Part shown: positions 24,833 to 33,404 of the stretch, one piece after another | Layout of the letters: each line of letters starts with the position of its first letter | Position numbering within the stretch: position 1 is the first letter of the stretch | Assembly (NCBI RefSeq): GCF_004565465.1 | Contig: NZ_SRHY01000035.1 | Span: 1-33,553 of the forward strand | Direction: 5' to 3' | Length of the DNA: 33,553 nucleotides | Origin: Lentibacillus salicampi | GTDB lineage: Bacteria; Bacillota; Bacilli; Bacillales; Amphibacillaceae | Made by a program: the position numbers and the translations under genes | The notes under the pieces: model-generated | The model's input: the letters and a program-made list of their open reading frames with translations, nothing else | Told to the model about the DNA's origin: nothing | Databases searched by the model: none

Positions 24833-26329
24833 ATGGCTCAAAGCTTGATTGAAACAGAAAAACTGACTAATTTTATTAACGGTGAATGGGTGGAAGCTGC
24901 TGACACCACTGAAGTGATCAACCCGGCGAATGGTGAAACAATCGTCCAGGTTCCCCTGTCGGATGAGAGGGATGTCAATCGTGCAGTGGATGCTGCAAAA
25001 CAAGCACAAAAGGAGTGGGCGCTGGTCCCTGCACCACAAAGGGCCGAAGTGTTATTCAAAGCCGGTCAGCTGTTAAAGGAACGGAAAGAGCGTCTGGCCC
25101 GGTTGCTGACAATGGAGAATGGTAAAGTGCTGGAAGAAGCACGCGGAGAAGTACAAGAAGGCATTGACATGGCGTTTTACATGGCTGGTGAAGGACGCCG
25201 GCTGTTCGGTCATACAACACCTGCCGAACTGCCCAATAAATTTTCGATGAGCCAGCGCGCTCCGGTTGGTGTTGTCGGGATCATCACACCGTGGAACTTC
25301 CCGATTGCGATTGCCACCTGGAAGTCATTCCCGGCCATCGTTGCGGGTAATGCGGTCATCTGGAAGCCGGCGACTGAAACGCCAATCCTGGCCTATGAAC
25401 TGGCGAAAATTCTTGAGGAAGCCGGTTTGCCAAACGGTGTACTGAACGTGGTGTTTGGGAAAGGCTCAGCAGTTGGGGATGTGATGGTGCATCATGGAGA
25501 CATCAGGGTTATTTCATTTACCGGATCCAACGAAACCGGCCGCAATATTGCCAGTGAATGCGGCAGGCAACTGAAGAAAGTGTCGCTTGAAATGGGCGGT
25601 AAAAATGCCATTACGGTCATGGATGATGCCGATCTTGACCTGGCTGTGGAAGGCATTATCTGGAGCGCTTATGGAACAAGCGGCCAGCGTTGTACGGCAG
25701 CCAGCAGGGTGATTGTTCATGAAGACGTAAAACAACAGCTGGAGGAGCGGCTGCTTGTTGAAATCGAAAAACTGACGATCGGCGACGGCTTGGATGAGGC
25801 AAACAAAGTAGGACCGATTATCAACAAAGCAGGTCTGGAAAAAATTCAAAACTACATTCAGATCGGCCGGGAAGAAGGCGCTAATTTGCTTGCGGGGGGT
25901 TACGTGCTTGACGACGAGCAATACGCGAATGGGCATTATTTTGCACCGACCTTATTTACGGACTGTACACCGGACATGCGCATCTCCCAGGAAGAAATCT
26001 TCGGCCCGGTTATCTCACTGGTCCCGGTAAAAAGTTTTGAGGAAGCCATTCAAGTCAACAACGGCGTATCGTTCGGCCTGTCAAGCTCAATTTTTACAAC
26101 AGATGCTAACCGCGTGTTCAAAGCACAGCGTGATCTGGACACAGGTATTGTTTACGTGAACGCCGGAACAACAGGTGCCGAAATTCACTTGCCATTCGGC
26201 GGCACAAAAGGAACCGGCAATGGTCATCGCGACTCCGGTGTGCAGGCACTGGACGTGTTCACGGAGTGGAAAGCCGTCTACATCGATTACAGCGGCAAGC
26301 TCCAGCGTGCACAGATTGATACCGAGTAA
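24833..26329 (+). CDS. NAD(P)-dependent aldehyde dehydrogenase, probably aminoadipate semialdehyde dehydrogenase
   Basis: A 498-aa ALDH with catalytic Cys287 in [11 protein letters not shown] and general base Glu253 in [23 protein letters not shown] and FTGSNETGR form the cofactor site. The C-terminal segment [18 protein letters not shown] is like semialdehyde dehydrogenases acting on carboxylated substrates. The ATG at 24833 has GGAGG 8 bases upstream; the GTG at 24800 does not. It lies between the decarboxylase and the lysine 6-dehydrogenase-like gene. The likely job is oxidation of allysine (in equilibrium with piperideine-6-carboxylate) to 2-aminoadipate. It could instead act on glutarate semialdehyde. 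Confidence 0.85.
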   Translation: MAQSLIETEKLTNFINGEWVEAADTTEVINPANGETIVQVPLSDERDVNRAVDAAKQAQKEWALVPAPQRAEVLFKAGQLLKERKERLARLLTMENGKVLEEARGEVQEGIDMAFYMAGEGRRLFGHTTPAELPNKFSMSQRAPVGVVGIITPWNFPIAIATWKSFPAIVAGNAVIWKPATETPILAYELAKILEEAGLPNGVLNVVFGKGSAVGDVMVHHGDIRVISFTGSNETGRNIASECGRQLKKVSLEMGGKNAITVMDDADLDLAVEGIIWSAYGTSGQRCTAASRVIVHEDVKQQLEERLLVEIEKLTIGDGLDEANKVGPIINKAGLEKIQNYIQIGREEGANLLAGGYVLDDEQYANGHYFAPTLFTDCTPDMRISQEEIFGPVISLVPVKSFEEAIQVNNGVSFGLSSSIFTTDANRVFKAQRDLDTGIVYVNAGTTGAEIHLPFGGTKGTGNGHRDSGVQALDVFTEWKAVYIDYSGKLQRAQIDTE

Positions 26330-26359
26330 GATGCTGAGCTGAGTTAAACGTATAAGACC

Positions 26360-26407
26360 GGCTGCCTTCATGTATGTCAAAAACTTACCATAATAGATGG
26401 GGCAGCC
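26360..26407 (+). repeat. Hairpin arms with a long loop before the lysine dehydrogenase gene
   Basis: GGCTGCC (26360-26366) and GGCAGCC (26401-26407) are separated by 34 bases. The left arm and following bases (ctgccttcatgta) resemble the terminator at 27642 (ctgctttcgtgta), suggesting a shared origin. No T run follows, so strong termination is unlikely. Confidence 0.45.
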
Positions 26408-26458
26408 TTCTCTAAGAGGGGAAATAAACAGAAGAATATAGACAGGGAGTGAACGCAG

Positions 26459-27631
26459 ATGAAAATAGGTGTATTAGGATCCGGACTGATGGGAAAAGAA
26501 GCAGCACGCGACTTAGCTGCAAGCGACGGAGTTACAGCAGTCGGCCTGGCTGATATTGACATGGCCATCGCGCAAAACGTTGTTGATCAGCTGAATTCGC
26601 CAAAACTGACAGCTCACCAGGTCAATGCCAAGGATAAGCAGGAACTGGCCAATTACATGCGGCAGTTCGATGTCATCATCAATGCGTTATTTTACTCATT
26701 TAATGAAATCGTTGCGAAAACGGCGATTGAAGTCGGCGTCAATTCCGTCGATCTGGGCGGGCATATTGGGCACGTCACCGATAAAGTGCTCGAGCTGAAA
26801 GAGGATGCTCAGGCTGCCGGCGTAACCCTGATTCCGGACCTGGGGGTGGCGCCGGGCATGATTAATATCTTATCAGGGCACGGCGCCGGGAAACTGGATG
26901 AACTGGAAGAAATTCAATTATATGTCGGAGGAATTCCGGTAAGTCCTGATCCGCCATTTGAATACAACCACGTTTTCTCCATGGAGGGCGTTTTTGATCA
27001 TTATACTGATCCGGCTCTAATTATCCGTGATGGTATCAAACAAGAAATTGCGTCTTTAAGTGAAGTCGAGCGTGTCCATTTTGAAAAATTCGGCCCGCTT
27101 GAAGCTTTCCATACATCAGGTGGGACATCGACATTGTCCATTTCATATCCGCAACTGAAGACCCTGGAATATAAAACGATCCGCTACCCCGGTCATGCGG
27201 AAAAATTCAAGCTGCTGGTCGATTTAAATTTAACCCGGATGGACTATTCGGTAGATGTGAATGGTCAAGAAGTCAACCCCCGCGAAGTATTGCTGAAGGT
27301 CCTTGATCCGATTGTCGAACTGGGTGATAAGGATGACGTCGTGTTGCTCAGGGTGAAAGTCAGCGGCAAAAAGGGCGGACAGTCGGAGACGCATGTATTT
27401 GAAATGACGACCTATAAAGACAGAGAGCATCGGGTAACAGCGATGGCGCGTGCAACGGCCAACACGATTTCTGTTGTTGCTCAGATGATCGGAAGCGGCG
27501 TCATCACCAAACGTGGTGTTTATCCGCCTGAACAGATTGTGCCAGGTGATCCGTATATTGAAGAAATGGCCAAACGTGGCGTCAGTATTTATGAATCTGC
27601 AAGTGCAGAAAAAGCACATGTGACCAACTAA
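26459..27631 (+). CDS. L-lysine 6-dehydrogenase-like (saccharopine dehydrogenase fold)
   Basis: An NAD(P)-binding protein of 390 aa whose N-terminal Rossmann motif is [18 protein letters not shown]. The body ([51 protein letters not shown]) and size fit L-lysine 6-dehydrogenase of Geobacillus (EC 1.4.1.18), which deaminates the epsilon-amino group of lysine to allysine with NAD. Automatic annotation is often saccharopine dehydrogenase, but a lysine/2-oxoglutarate-condensing partner is absent. GGGAG lies 9 bases before the ATG. Its product is the substrate expected for the preceding aldehyde dehydrogenase. I recognise the family from memory of the Geobacillus enzyme, not from an alignment. Confidence 0.85.
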   Translation: MKIGVLGSGLMGKEAARDLAASDGVTAVGLADIDMAIAQNVVDQLNSPKLTAHQVNAKDKQELANYMRQFDVIINALFYSFNEIVAKTAIEVGVNSVDLGGHIGHVTDKVLELKEDAQAAGVTLIPDLGVAPGMINILSGHGAGKLDELEEIQLYVGGIPVSPDPPFEYNHVFSMEGVFDHYTDPALIIRDGIKQEIASLSEVERVHFEKFGPLEAFHTSGGTSTLSISYPQLKTLEYKTIRYPGHAEKFKLLVDLNLTRMDYSVDVNGQEVNPREVLLKVLDPIVELGDKDDVVLLRVKVSGKKGGQSETHVFEMTTYKDREHRVTAMARATANTISVVAQMIGSGVITKRGVYPPEQIVPGDPYIEEMAKRGVSIYESASAEKAHVTN

Positions 27632-27641
27632 TTAATATTTG

Positions 27642-27673
27642 AGGCTGCTTTCGTGTACGCGGCAGCCTTTTTT
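27642..27673 (+). terminator. Rho-independent terminator between the lysine dehydrogenase and iclR-type genes
   Basis: AGGCTGC pairs with GCAGCCT (13-base loop), followed by six T. It lies 34 bases before the regulator gene, so the regulator needs readthrough or its own promoter. Confidence 0.85.
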
Positions 27674-27706
27674 CTTTTCAAAAAGACCAAACGGGGGATT
27701 TTCGCC

Positions 27707-28495
27707 ATGAATCAGAGTGTCATCAAAGCATTAAAATTACTAAACTACTTTTCAGCAGATACACCAGAACTGACATTGAAGGATATTGCTACCCGTGCCG
27801 GGATCCCGAAACCAACCGCTTATCGGCTGCTATCAGCGCTGGAATCCGGTCATTTTTTATATAAAATAAAAGAGAACGAGCATGATAGCAAATATCGGTT
27901 GGGGCTCAAACTGCTGGAACTCGGTCAAATCGTTTCCGACCAGCTGGAAATCCGAAAAATTGCTCTGCCTGACATGCAGAAGCTGGCTGCTGATATTGAC
28001 GAAGTAATCCATCTGGTGATCGCCAATCAGGATGAGGCGACGTACATTGAAAAGGTGGACAGTTCCAGGGCGCTGAGGCTGAATACCAGAGTTGGCAAAA
28101 GCTCTCCTCTTTACCTGGGATCCGGTCCGAAACTGCTTCTGGCAAATATGCCGCATGAACAGCAGGATACTATTTTAGAAGACGCTGCATTGCATCATCC
28201 TGTCAATCGCGGTAGGATTGATCAAAAGGCATTACTTCAGGAATTGCAGACAATCCATGAAGAAGGTTACGCATACAGTATTGGCGAACAGGATGCGGAT
28301 ACGACCGGAATCTCCTATCCCATCTATGATTATAGCAATCAGGTGGTCGCAGCACTGGCGGTCAGCGGCCTGTCCAGTCATTTTGAAGGGGACAATTTGC
28401 AGGAACTGAAGATGAATACAAAGCAAACGGCTGAGACGATTTCCAGAAAACTCGGTTACCGCGGGCCGGATTTTAAGTTTGAGAGGATGATATGA
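27707..28495 (+). CDS. IclR family transcriptional regulator
   Basis: A 262-aa regulator with an N-terminal winged helix-turn-helix (LTLKDIATRAGIPKPTAYRLL, helices at about residues 25-46) and a C-terminal effector domain (GSGPKLLLANMP, EEGYAYSIGEQDADTTGISYPI). IclR proteins usually control adjacent catabolic genes in response to a pathway acid. The ATG at 27707 with GGGGG 9 bases upstream is chosen over an earlier in-frame ATG inside the terminator region. The 15-bp palindrome at 21914 is a candidate operator. It ends in ATGA overlap with the DUF3870 gene, so these two are translated together. Confidence 0.92.
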   Translation: MNQSVIKALKLLNYFSADTPELTLKDIATRAGIPKPTAYRLLSALESGHFLYKIKENEHDSKYRLGLKLLELGQIVSDQLEIRKIALPDMQKLAADIDEVIHLVIANQDEATYIEKVDSSRALRLNTRVGKSSPLYLGSGPKLLLANMPHEQQDTILEDAALHHPVNRGRIDQKALLQELQTIHEEGYAYSIGEQDADTTGISYPIYDYSNQVVAALAVSGLSSHFEGDNLQELKMNTKQTAETISRKLGYRGPDFKFERMI

Positions 28496-28812
28496 TGAAC
28501 ACAGTATTTATCGCCGGTCACGCCAGATTGCCATCCGGAATGGCAGCGAAAAGCATTTATGAAACACTCACGATAACAGCAGAAATTGATAAAAAATATG
28601 GTGTGATTGTCGCGGCCAATTGCACACTGGCTACCGAACATGGCAGGGATTTTGTCCATCATCTCTTAAAAGGGCACAGTCTGCAGGATGGGATTGACAA
28701 ACCTTCCGAAACGATGAAAGAACACTATTTGGGAAAAGCAGGCAACGCGCTTGTGTCAGCATTGCATGATTTGTATCGGCAGTATGAGCATTATCGGGAG
28801 GGTCATGATTAG
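28492..28812 (+). CDS. DUF3870 domain protein
   Basis: A 106-aa cytoplasmic protein matching what I recall of DUF3870: F-AGHARLPSG at the N-terminus, ANCTLATEHGRDFVHHLL in the middle and HYLGKAGNALVSALHDLYRQY near the end. No function is known for the family. Its start overlaps the iclR-type stop (ATGA), with a second ATG at 28495 that has better spacing from AGAGG. Being the last gene of a catabolic operon suggests an accessory role, such as metabolite sensing or detoxification; I cannot say which. Confidence 0.8.
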   Translation: MMNTVFIAGHARLPSGMAAKSIYETLTITAEIDKKYGVIVAANCTLATEHGRDFVHHLLKGHSLQDGIDKPSETMKEHYLGKAGNALVSALHDLYRQYEHYREGHD

Positions 28813-28886
28813 GAGAGCACCGCTGATATTGAATCGCGGAGTTTTTATATCTTGCCGAAAATATCAGCTTAATATCCAAAACCAAA

Positions 28887-28915
28887 AGCCACATTCCAAA
28901 GCAGGGAATGCGGCT
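28887..28915 (-). terminator. Terminator of the glutarate operon, between the convergent operons
   Basis: On the minus strand AGCCGCATTCC pairs with GGAATGTGGCT (10 of 11 pairs), followed by a T-rich run TTTGGTTTTGG. It may serve the plus operon weakly. Confidence 0.75.
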
Positions 28916-28945
28916 ATAATTACTTCGCTTAACCAGTTGCCATCG

Positions 28946-30397
28946 TCAGTTATCTATCCCCATCGTTACATACTTCATTTCCAAAAATTCATCCATGCCG
29001 TGATGTCCGCCTTCTTTGCCAACGCCAGACTGCTTGATACCGCCGAATGGTGCTTCGGCGACAGCAGGGAAAACGTCATTCACACCGACAATGCCATATT
29101 CGAGTTTTTCCGATACGCGTACAGCACGGCTCGTTGTCTCGGTAAAGATGTAGGCTGCGAGACCATAGTCGGTGTCGTTTGCTTTGTCGATGACGGCATC
29201 CTCATCACTGAAAGCCTGCACCGGCATGAGCGGGCCGAATGTTTCCTCGTTCATGACAAGCATATTATCAGTGACGTTTGCTAGAACAGTAGGCTGATAG
29301 AAATAACCATCCAGTCCACCGTTCCATTTGTCGCCGCCAGAGACAACTTTTGCTCCTTTTGATACGGCATCATCCAGGTGTTTTTGCACTTTTAGCGATG
29401 CTTGTTCATTGATCAGCGGGCCGAGATCGATTCCTTCTTCGGTGCCGTCTCCAACTTTAAGTTCCGCCACTTTCTTAGTTAATCTATCATTGAACATGTC
29501 TTTAACGGATTCATGAACGTAAATCCGGTTAGCACAAATACATGTCTGGCCGTTATTCCGGAACTTGCTTGCCAAAGCCAGTGAGACAGCTTTATCAATA
29601 GCTGCATCGTCAAAAACAACAATTGGTGCGTGGCCGCCAAGCTCAAGTGATAACTTTTTCACATGATTGGCGCTTTCCCGCATCAGATATTTGCCGACTG
29701 CAGTGGAACCGGTAAACGTCATCAGGCGGACATCTTTGCTTTCAAGCATGGTATTGCCAATCGCCTCCGCATCGCCAGTCACGAGATTCACAACACCATC
29801 CGGCATGCCGGCTTTTTCCAGGATTTTGACGATTTCAATGGCCGAGAGCGGTGTTTCCGGTGCCGGCTTCAAAACAACGGTACAGCCTGCAGCAAGGGCA
29901 GGTGCAATTTTCCGGGTGATCATGGATGACGGAAAATTCCATGGCGTGATCGCGCCGACGACACCGACCGGCTGCGGAATAACTAAGAGCCGCTTGGATT
30001 TATTGGAAGACGGGATCCATTCACCGTATGTCCGGCTTGCTTCTTCGGCATACCAGAGTAAGAAGTTCGCGGCACCTTTTACTTCGCCTACAGCTTCTTT
30101 CAACGGTTTTCCTTGTTCCGTCGTCAGGATTTCTCCAAGACGATCGGCGTCCTCGAGCATCAACTCATGTGCTTTATATAAAATCCGTGACCGCTCCCGG
30201 CCGGTCATGTCACGCCACGTTTTGAACGCCTGGGACGCCGCTTGAATCGCTGCCTGGGCCTCAGCCTTCCCGCCATAGGCAACTTCTGTGATCGCCTCTA
30301 AGGTTGCTGGGTTATAAACGGTTTCTGTTTCCTGTCCGTCGGTATGGTGCCATTGGCAATCGATAAAAATACTGTTCGTTTTACTTTTGAGTTTCAT
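28946..30397 (-). CDS. GabD/DavD-like semialdehyde dehydrogenase (glutarate or succinate semialdehyde)
   Basis: A 483-aa ALDH with catalytic Cys286 in NNGQTCICANR, Glu252 in SLELGGHAPIVV and cofactor motif ITPWNFPSSMITRKIAPA. These details and length match the succinate/glutarate semialdehyde dehydrogenase branch. AAAGGAGG lies 7 bases before the ATG, 21 bases after the acyl-CoA dehydrogenase stop. Beside a CoA-transferase and a glutaryl-CoA dehydrogenase-like gene the C5 substrate (glutarate semialdehyde to glutarate, as DavD) is favoured, but sequence alone does not separate C4 from C5. Confidence 0.88.
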   Translation of the reverse strand: MKLKSKTNSIFIDCQWHHTDGQETETVYNPATLEAITEVAYGGKAEAQAAIQAASQAFKTWRDMTGRERSRILYKAHELMLEDADRLGEILTTEQGKPLKEAVGEVKGAANFLLWYAEEASRTYGEWIPSSNKSKRLLVIPQPVGVVGAITPWNFPSSMITRKIAPALAAGCTVVLKPAPETPLSAIEIVKILEKAGMPDGVVNLVTGDAEAIGNTMLESKDVRLMTFTGSTAVGKYLMRESANHVKKLSLELGGHAPIVVFDDAAIDKAVSLALASKFRNNGQTCICANRIYVHESVKDMFNDRLTKKVAELKVGDGTEEGIDLGPLINEQASLKVQKHLDDAVSKGAKVVSGGDKWNGGLDGYFYQPTVLANVTDNMLVMNEETFGPLMPVQAFSDEDAVIDKANDTDYGLAAYIFTETTSRAVRVSEKLEYGIVGVNDVFPAVAEAPFGGIKQSGVGKEGGHHGMDEFLEMKYVTMGIDN

Positions 30398-30418
30398 ATA
30401 GAAGCCTCCTTTGAAAAC

Positions 30419-31621
30419 TTAAACTTTTGCTCGGTTGCCTCCCCATGCCGGGAGCATTTTGTTTAATGGCTTATCCTCGCGATATCCCAGAGCATAGCCG
30501 GCTTGCATGATGGTATGCACTTCACGCGTTCCTTCGTAAATAACCGGTGCTTTTGAATTCCGCAAATAGCGCTCAACCGGGTATTCATCCGAGTAGCCGT
30601 ACGCGCCGTGAACCTGGACGGCATCATCAGCGGATTTATTGGCAAAATCACATGCCTGCCATTTGGCCATGGATGTTTCTTCTGTGTTGCGCTTTCCGGC
30701 GTTTTTCATTTCACCGGCGCGGTAGACCAGCAGGCTGCTCATTTCCAGACCAGCTTTCATATTGGCAATCATTTGCTGGACAAGCTGATGTTGGCCGATT
30801 GGTTTTCCGAAAGTTTCACGCTCCCTGGCATAATCGACACTCGCTTCAAGGCAGGCTCGGATCTGTCCGACAGCACCTGCAGCAACCGTGAACCGTCCGT
30901 TATCAAGCGCGGCCATGGCGATTTTGAACCCTTCTCCTTCTTCACCAAGCAGGTTTTCTTGCGGAACTTTTACATGATCAAAAAAGATTTCGCCAGTATT
31001 GCCTGATCGTATGCCAAGTTTTCCTTTTGTTGCTTTCGAGTCAAATCCTTCCCAATCGCGTTCAACGATGAAGGCGGAAATCCCTTTGTGGCGTTTTTCT
31101 TTATTGGTATAGGCAAATACGAGGAAGTGATCTGCCGTGTCACACAGGGAAATCCATGCTTTGGATCCGTTCAGGATGTAGTAGTCGCCATCTTTGACCG
31201 CCGTAGCCTGGAGGGAGGCGACGTCAGAACCAGCGCCGGGCTCTGTCAGGCCATACGCTCCGACTTTTTCACCCTTGGCTTGGGGCACGAGGTATTTCTG
31301 TTTCTGTTCTTCAGTGCCCCATTGCAGAAGGGTCATGCTGTTCAGGCCGGTATGCACGGAAACCGCTGTACGGAATGCTGTGTCACCGCGCTCCAGCTCT
31401 TCGCACACAATGGCAAGTGCGTTGTAATCCATGCCACTGCCACCGTATTCTTCTGGAATGCAAACACCCATTAGCCCGAGGTCAGCAAGCCGCGTCATGA
31501 TGTTTGGATCGAATTTTCCTTCCCGGTCCCATTCGGCAATGTACGGCATGATTTCCTTATCCACAAAACTTCTGACTGTACTGCGCAGCATATTCTGTTC
31601 TTCTGAAAAATTAAAATTCAT
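30419..31621 (-). CDS. gcdH: Acyl-CoA dehydrogenase, probably glutaryl-CoA dehydrogenase
   Basis: An FAD acyl-CoA dehydrogenase of 400 aa. The catalytic base is Glu363 in VIYEGTREVHTIM; FAD and substrate segments YGLTEPGAGSD and WISLCDTAD are present. Arg84 in DTAFRTAVSVHTGL aligns by motif with the arginine that holds the distal carboxylate in glutaryl-CoA dehydrogenase (Arg94 of the human enzyme), which straight-chain enzymes do not need. GcdH dehydrogenates and decarboxylates glutaryl-CoA to crotonyl-CoA. It starts 4 bases after the CoA-transferase stop, the gcdG-gcdH pairing known from glutarate users. Related dehydrogenases can share this region, so moderate certainty on substrate. Confidence 0.85.
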   Translation of the reverse strand: MNFNFSEEQNMLRSTVRSFVDKEIMPYIAEWDREGKFDPNIMTRLADLGLMGVCIPEEYGGSGMDYNALAIVCEELERGDTAFRTAVSVHTGLNSMTLLQWGTEEQKQKYLVPQAKGEKVGAYGLTEPGAGSDVASLQATAVKDGDYYILNGSKAWISLCDTADHFLVFAYTNKEKRHKGISAFIVERDWEGFDSKATKGKLGIRSGNTGEIFFDHVKVPQENLLGEEGEGFKIAMAALDNGRFTVAAGAVGQIRACLEASVDYARERETFGKPIGQHQLVQQMIANMKAGLEMSSLLVYRAGEMKNAGKRNTEETSMAKWQACDFANKSADDAVQVHGAYGYSDEYPVERYLRNSKAPVIYEGTREVHTIMQAGYALGYREDKPLNKMLPAWGGNRAKV

Positions 31622-31625
31622 CTGC

Positions 31626-32792
31626 TCATCTCCTAATGTTTGATTGTGTCCGTCCTAATTGCTGCAGGATCGCATCGGTGTGTTCACCGGCATCCGGTGG
31701 GTGGTGTCTGATATTTACCGGTGTCCGCGACAATTTCAACGGGCTGCCAACCATCCGGATATCGCCTGCAGTCGGATGGTCAGCATCAAGGAACATATCC
31801 CGCGCGTTTAGCTGCGGATCATCCGCTACCTCATCAATTGTTTGAATCGGCCCACATGGGATATTGTTTTCCTGGCATTTTTCCTGCCAGTAAGCAGTTG
31901 ATTCAGTCGGGAAAATTTCCTGAAGCAGCGGAATTAGGATTTTCCGGTTTGCCACCCGATCCGGATTGGTCCGAAAACGCTCATCTGAAGCATAATCCGG
32001 TTTTCCTAAAATGTTGCATAATCGTTTGAACTGATGATCGTTTCCGACCGCAATGACCATCTCGCCATCCTTCGTTGAAAATGTCTGATACGGTACGATA
32101 TTCGCGTGTTGGTTCCCCAAGGCAGAAGGTTTTTTGCCGGCCATCAAATAGTTGCTGCCAACATTGACCAGTGCACTGACAGCTGAATCGTACAGGGAAA
32201 GATCGAGCTTTTGCCCTTTGCCTGATTGCGTCCGTTCGAACAAAGCTCCCTGAATGCCGATACACGCATACAGACCGGTTAAAATATCCGTGATCGCGAC
32301 ACCAACTTTTTGCGGGCCGGAATCGCTGTCCCCGGTAATGCTCATCAAGCCGCTCATCGCCTGGATGATAAAGTCATAGCCCGGCATGTCTTTATACGGT
32401 CCTGTTTCGCCAAAACCTGTGATTGAACAATAGACAATGCCCGGATTGATGCCGGCGAGTGTTTCATAATCCAGGCCGAGCCGCTGCATGGTGCCGGTCT
32501 TAAAATTATTGATGACGACATCACTTTCTCGTACCAGTTCCCTGATAGCTTGATTACCTTCCGTTGACTTCAGATCAAGCGTAATGCTTTTTTTGTTCCG
32601 GTTGGCACACAGGTAATAGGCGCTGACACCATTTTGAAATGGTGGTCCCCATTTGCGTGTCTCATCACTGCCGCCCGGGGCTTCCACTTTGATGATGTCT
32701 GCACCAAGATCACCCAGAATCATCGTACAATACGGTCCGGCCAGCACACGCGACAAATCAAGAATTTTAATATTCTCCAGTGCTCCACCCAC
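31626..32792 (-). CDS. gcdG: Class III (CaiB/BaiF) CoA-transferase, probably succinyl-CoA:glutarate CoA-transferase
   Basis: Transfers CoA between carboxylic acids through an aspartyl-CoA thioester. The N-terminal family motif is ILDLSRVLAGPYCTMILGDL and the likely catalytic aspartate is Asp140 in PGYDFIIQAMSG. 388 aa is usual. The start is GTG at 32792, 7 bases after AAGGAG. As first gene of the operon with a glutaryl-CoA dehydrogenase-like gene directly behind, glutarate activation from succinyl-CoA is the best inference (human SUGCT and bacterial GcdG belong to this family). Confidence 0.88.
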   Translation of the reverse strand: MGGALENIKILDLSRVLAGPYCTMILGDLGADIIKVEAPGGSDETRKWGPPFQNGVSAYYLCANRNKKSITLDLKSTEGNQAIRELVRESDVVINNFKTGTMQRLGLDYETLAGINPGIVYCSITGFGETGPYKDMPGYDFIIQAMSGLMSITGDSDSGPQKVGVAITDILTGLYACIGIQGALFERTQSGKGQKLDLSLYDSAVSALVNVGSNYLMAGKKPSALGNQHANIVPYQTFSTKDGEMVIAVGNDHQFKRLCNILGKPDYASDERFRTNPDRVANRKILIPLLQEIFPTESTAYWQEKCQENNIPCGPIQTIDEVADDPQLNARDMFLDADHPTAGDIRMVGSPLKLSRTPVNIRHHPPDAGEHTDAILQQLGRTQSNIRR

Positions 32793-32822
32793 TTCATCAC
32801 TCCTTTCCGTGATAATAAAATA

Positions 32823-32906
32823 AGCCAGTTCAAAAAGATCACAGTTTTCTGCGAGTCAAATTGAACTGGCTCTTATCTGTCGAATCAGAACTGGCATTGA
32901 ACTGTA
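32823..32906. promoter_or_regulatory. Cluster of GAACTG(G) motifs in the leader of the CoA-transferase operon
   Basis: AGCCAGTTCAA (32823-32833) and its exact inverse TTGAACTGGCT (32861-32871) are followed by CAGAACTGGCA (32886-32896) and ATTGAACTGTA (32896-32906). They lie inside the transcribed leader of the operon given the promoter at 32987. They could be a multi-site operator or an RNA hairpin. Confidence 0.5.
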
Positions 32907-32986
32907 AACAGACTGGGCAGTTGTTGAGTTGTTGTCATAGTTCATCATGCGCAATAACTTGGTAGCGCTTTAGCATGATTGATTCT

Positions 32987-33015
32987 ATTATATAGTAGTC
33001 TGAAAAATATGTAAA
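32987..33015 (-). promoter_or_regulatory. Sigma-A promoter of the glutarate operon
   Basis: On the minus strand TTTACA (33015-33010), a 17-base spacer and a perfect TATAAT (32992-32987). Transcription from about 32980 would give a long leader of about 185 bases. An imperfect cre-like sequence (tggtagcgctttagca, 32960-32975) lies just after the start point. Confidence 0.7.
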
Positions 33016-33110
33016 CCGTTATTTCAAATTAAATTACCGTATACATTGAATCATCTCTTAATCTTTAATACTACGAGATTAATGGCAAAAATAGCGGAAC
33101 AACAGGAGAA

Positions 33111-33404
33111 AACATCGGTGGCGGAGCGGCGGCCATCAACGGTGGAGCAGCGGACATCAACGGTGGAAGGAGGAACATCAACGGTGAAACGGCGAACATC
33201 AACGGTGGAGGGTTGAATATCAAAGGTGGAGCGTGGAATATCAAAGGTGGAGCGTGGAATATCAAAGGTGGAGCGTGGAATATCAAAGGTGAAGCGTGGA
33301 ATATCAACGGTGAAACGGCGGCCATCAAAGGTGGAGCGGCGGACATCAACGGTGGAGCACCAAACATCAACGGTAAAACACCAAACATCAACGTTAAAAC
33401 GCCA
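33111..33404 (+). repeat. 21-bp tandem repeat array, locus 2 (14 units)
   Basis: Fourteen units follow each other without any insertion or deletion, starting at 33111, 33132, 33153 and so on to 33384. The general form is aacatcaacggtggagcggcg. Units at 33216, 33237 and 33258 are identical (aatatcaaaggtggagcgtgg), showing recent duplication, while the outer ones diverge. Because 21 is divisible by three, several frames stay open (NIKGGAW on plus, PPLIFHA on minus), but none has a supported start, and the changes fall at all codon positions. It is the same family as locus 1 at 3566-3670. Confidence 0.9.

Larger units (their letters stand above)
32793..33110. other. Gene-free regulatory stretch before the CoA-transferase operon
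   Basis: Besides the promoter and GAACTGG motifs listed separately I see no gene. The part from 33016 to 33110 is A+T-rich and featureless up to the repeat array. Confidence 0.5.

Noticed and set aside
26459..27631. Saccharopine dehydrogenase proper (saccharopine pathway of lysine)
   Set aside because: The fold is shared, but no lysine-ketoglutarate reductase partner is present and the motifs fit lysine 6-dehydrogenase better.
29667..30245. Plus-strand 192-aa frame opposite the semialdehyde dehydrogenase
   Set aside because: It is the antisense shadow of a clear ALDH gene with all catalytic motifs.
33111..33404. CRISPR array
   Set aside because: Units are contiguous 21-mers with no unique spacers, and no cas genes are nearby.
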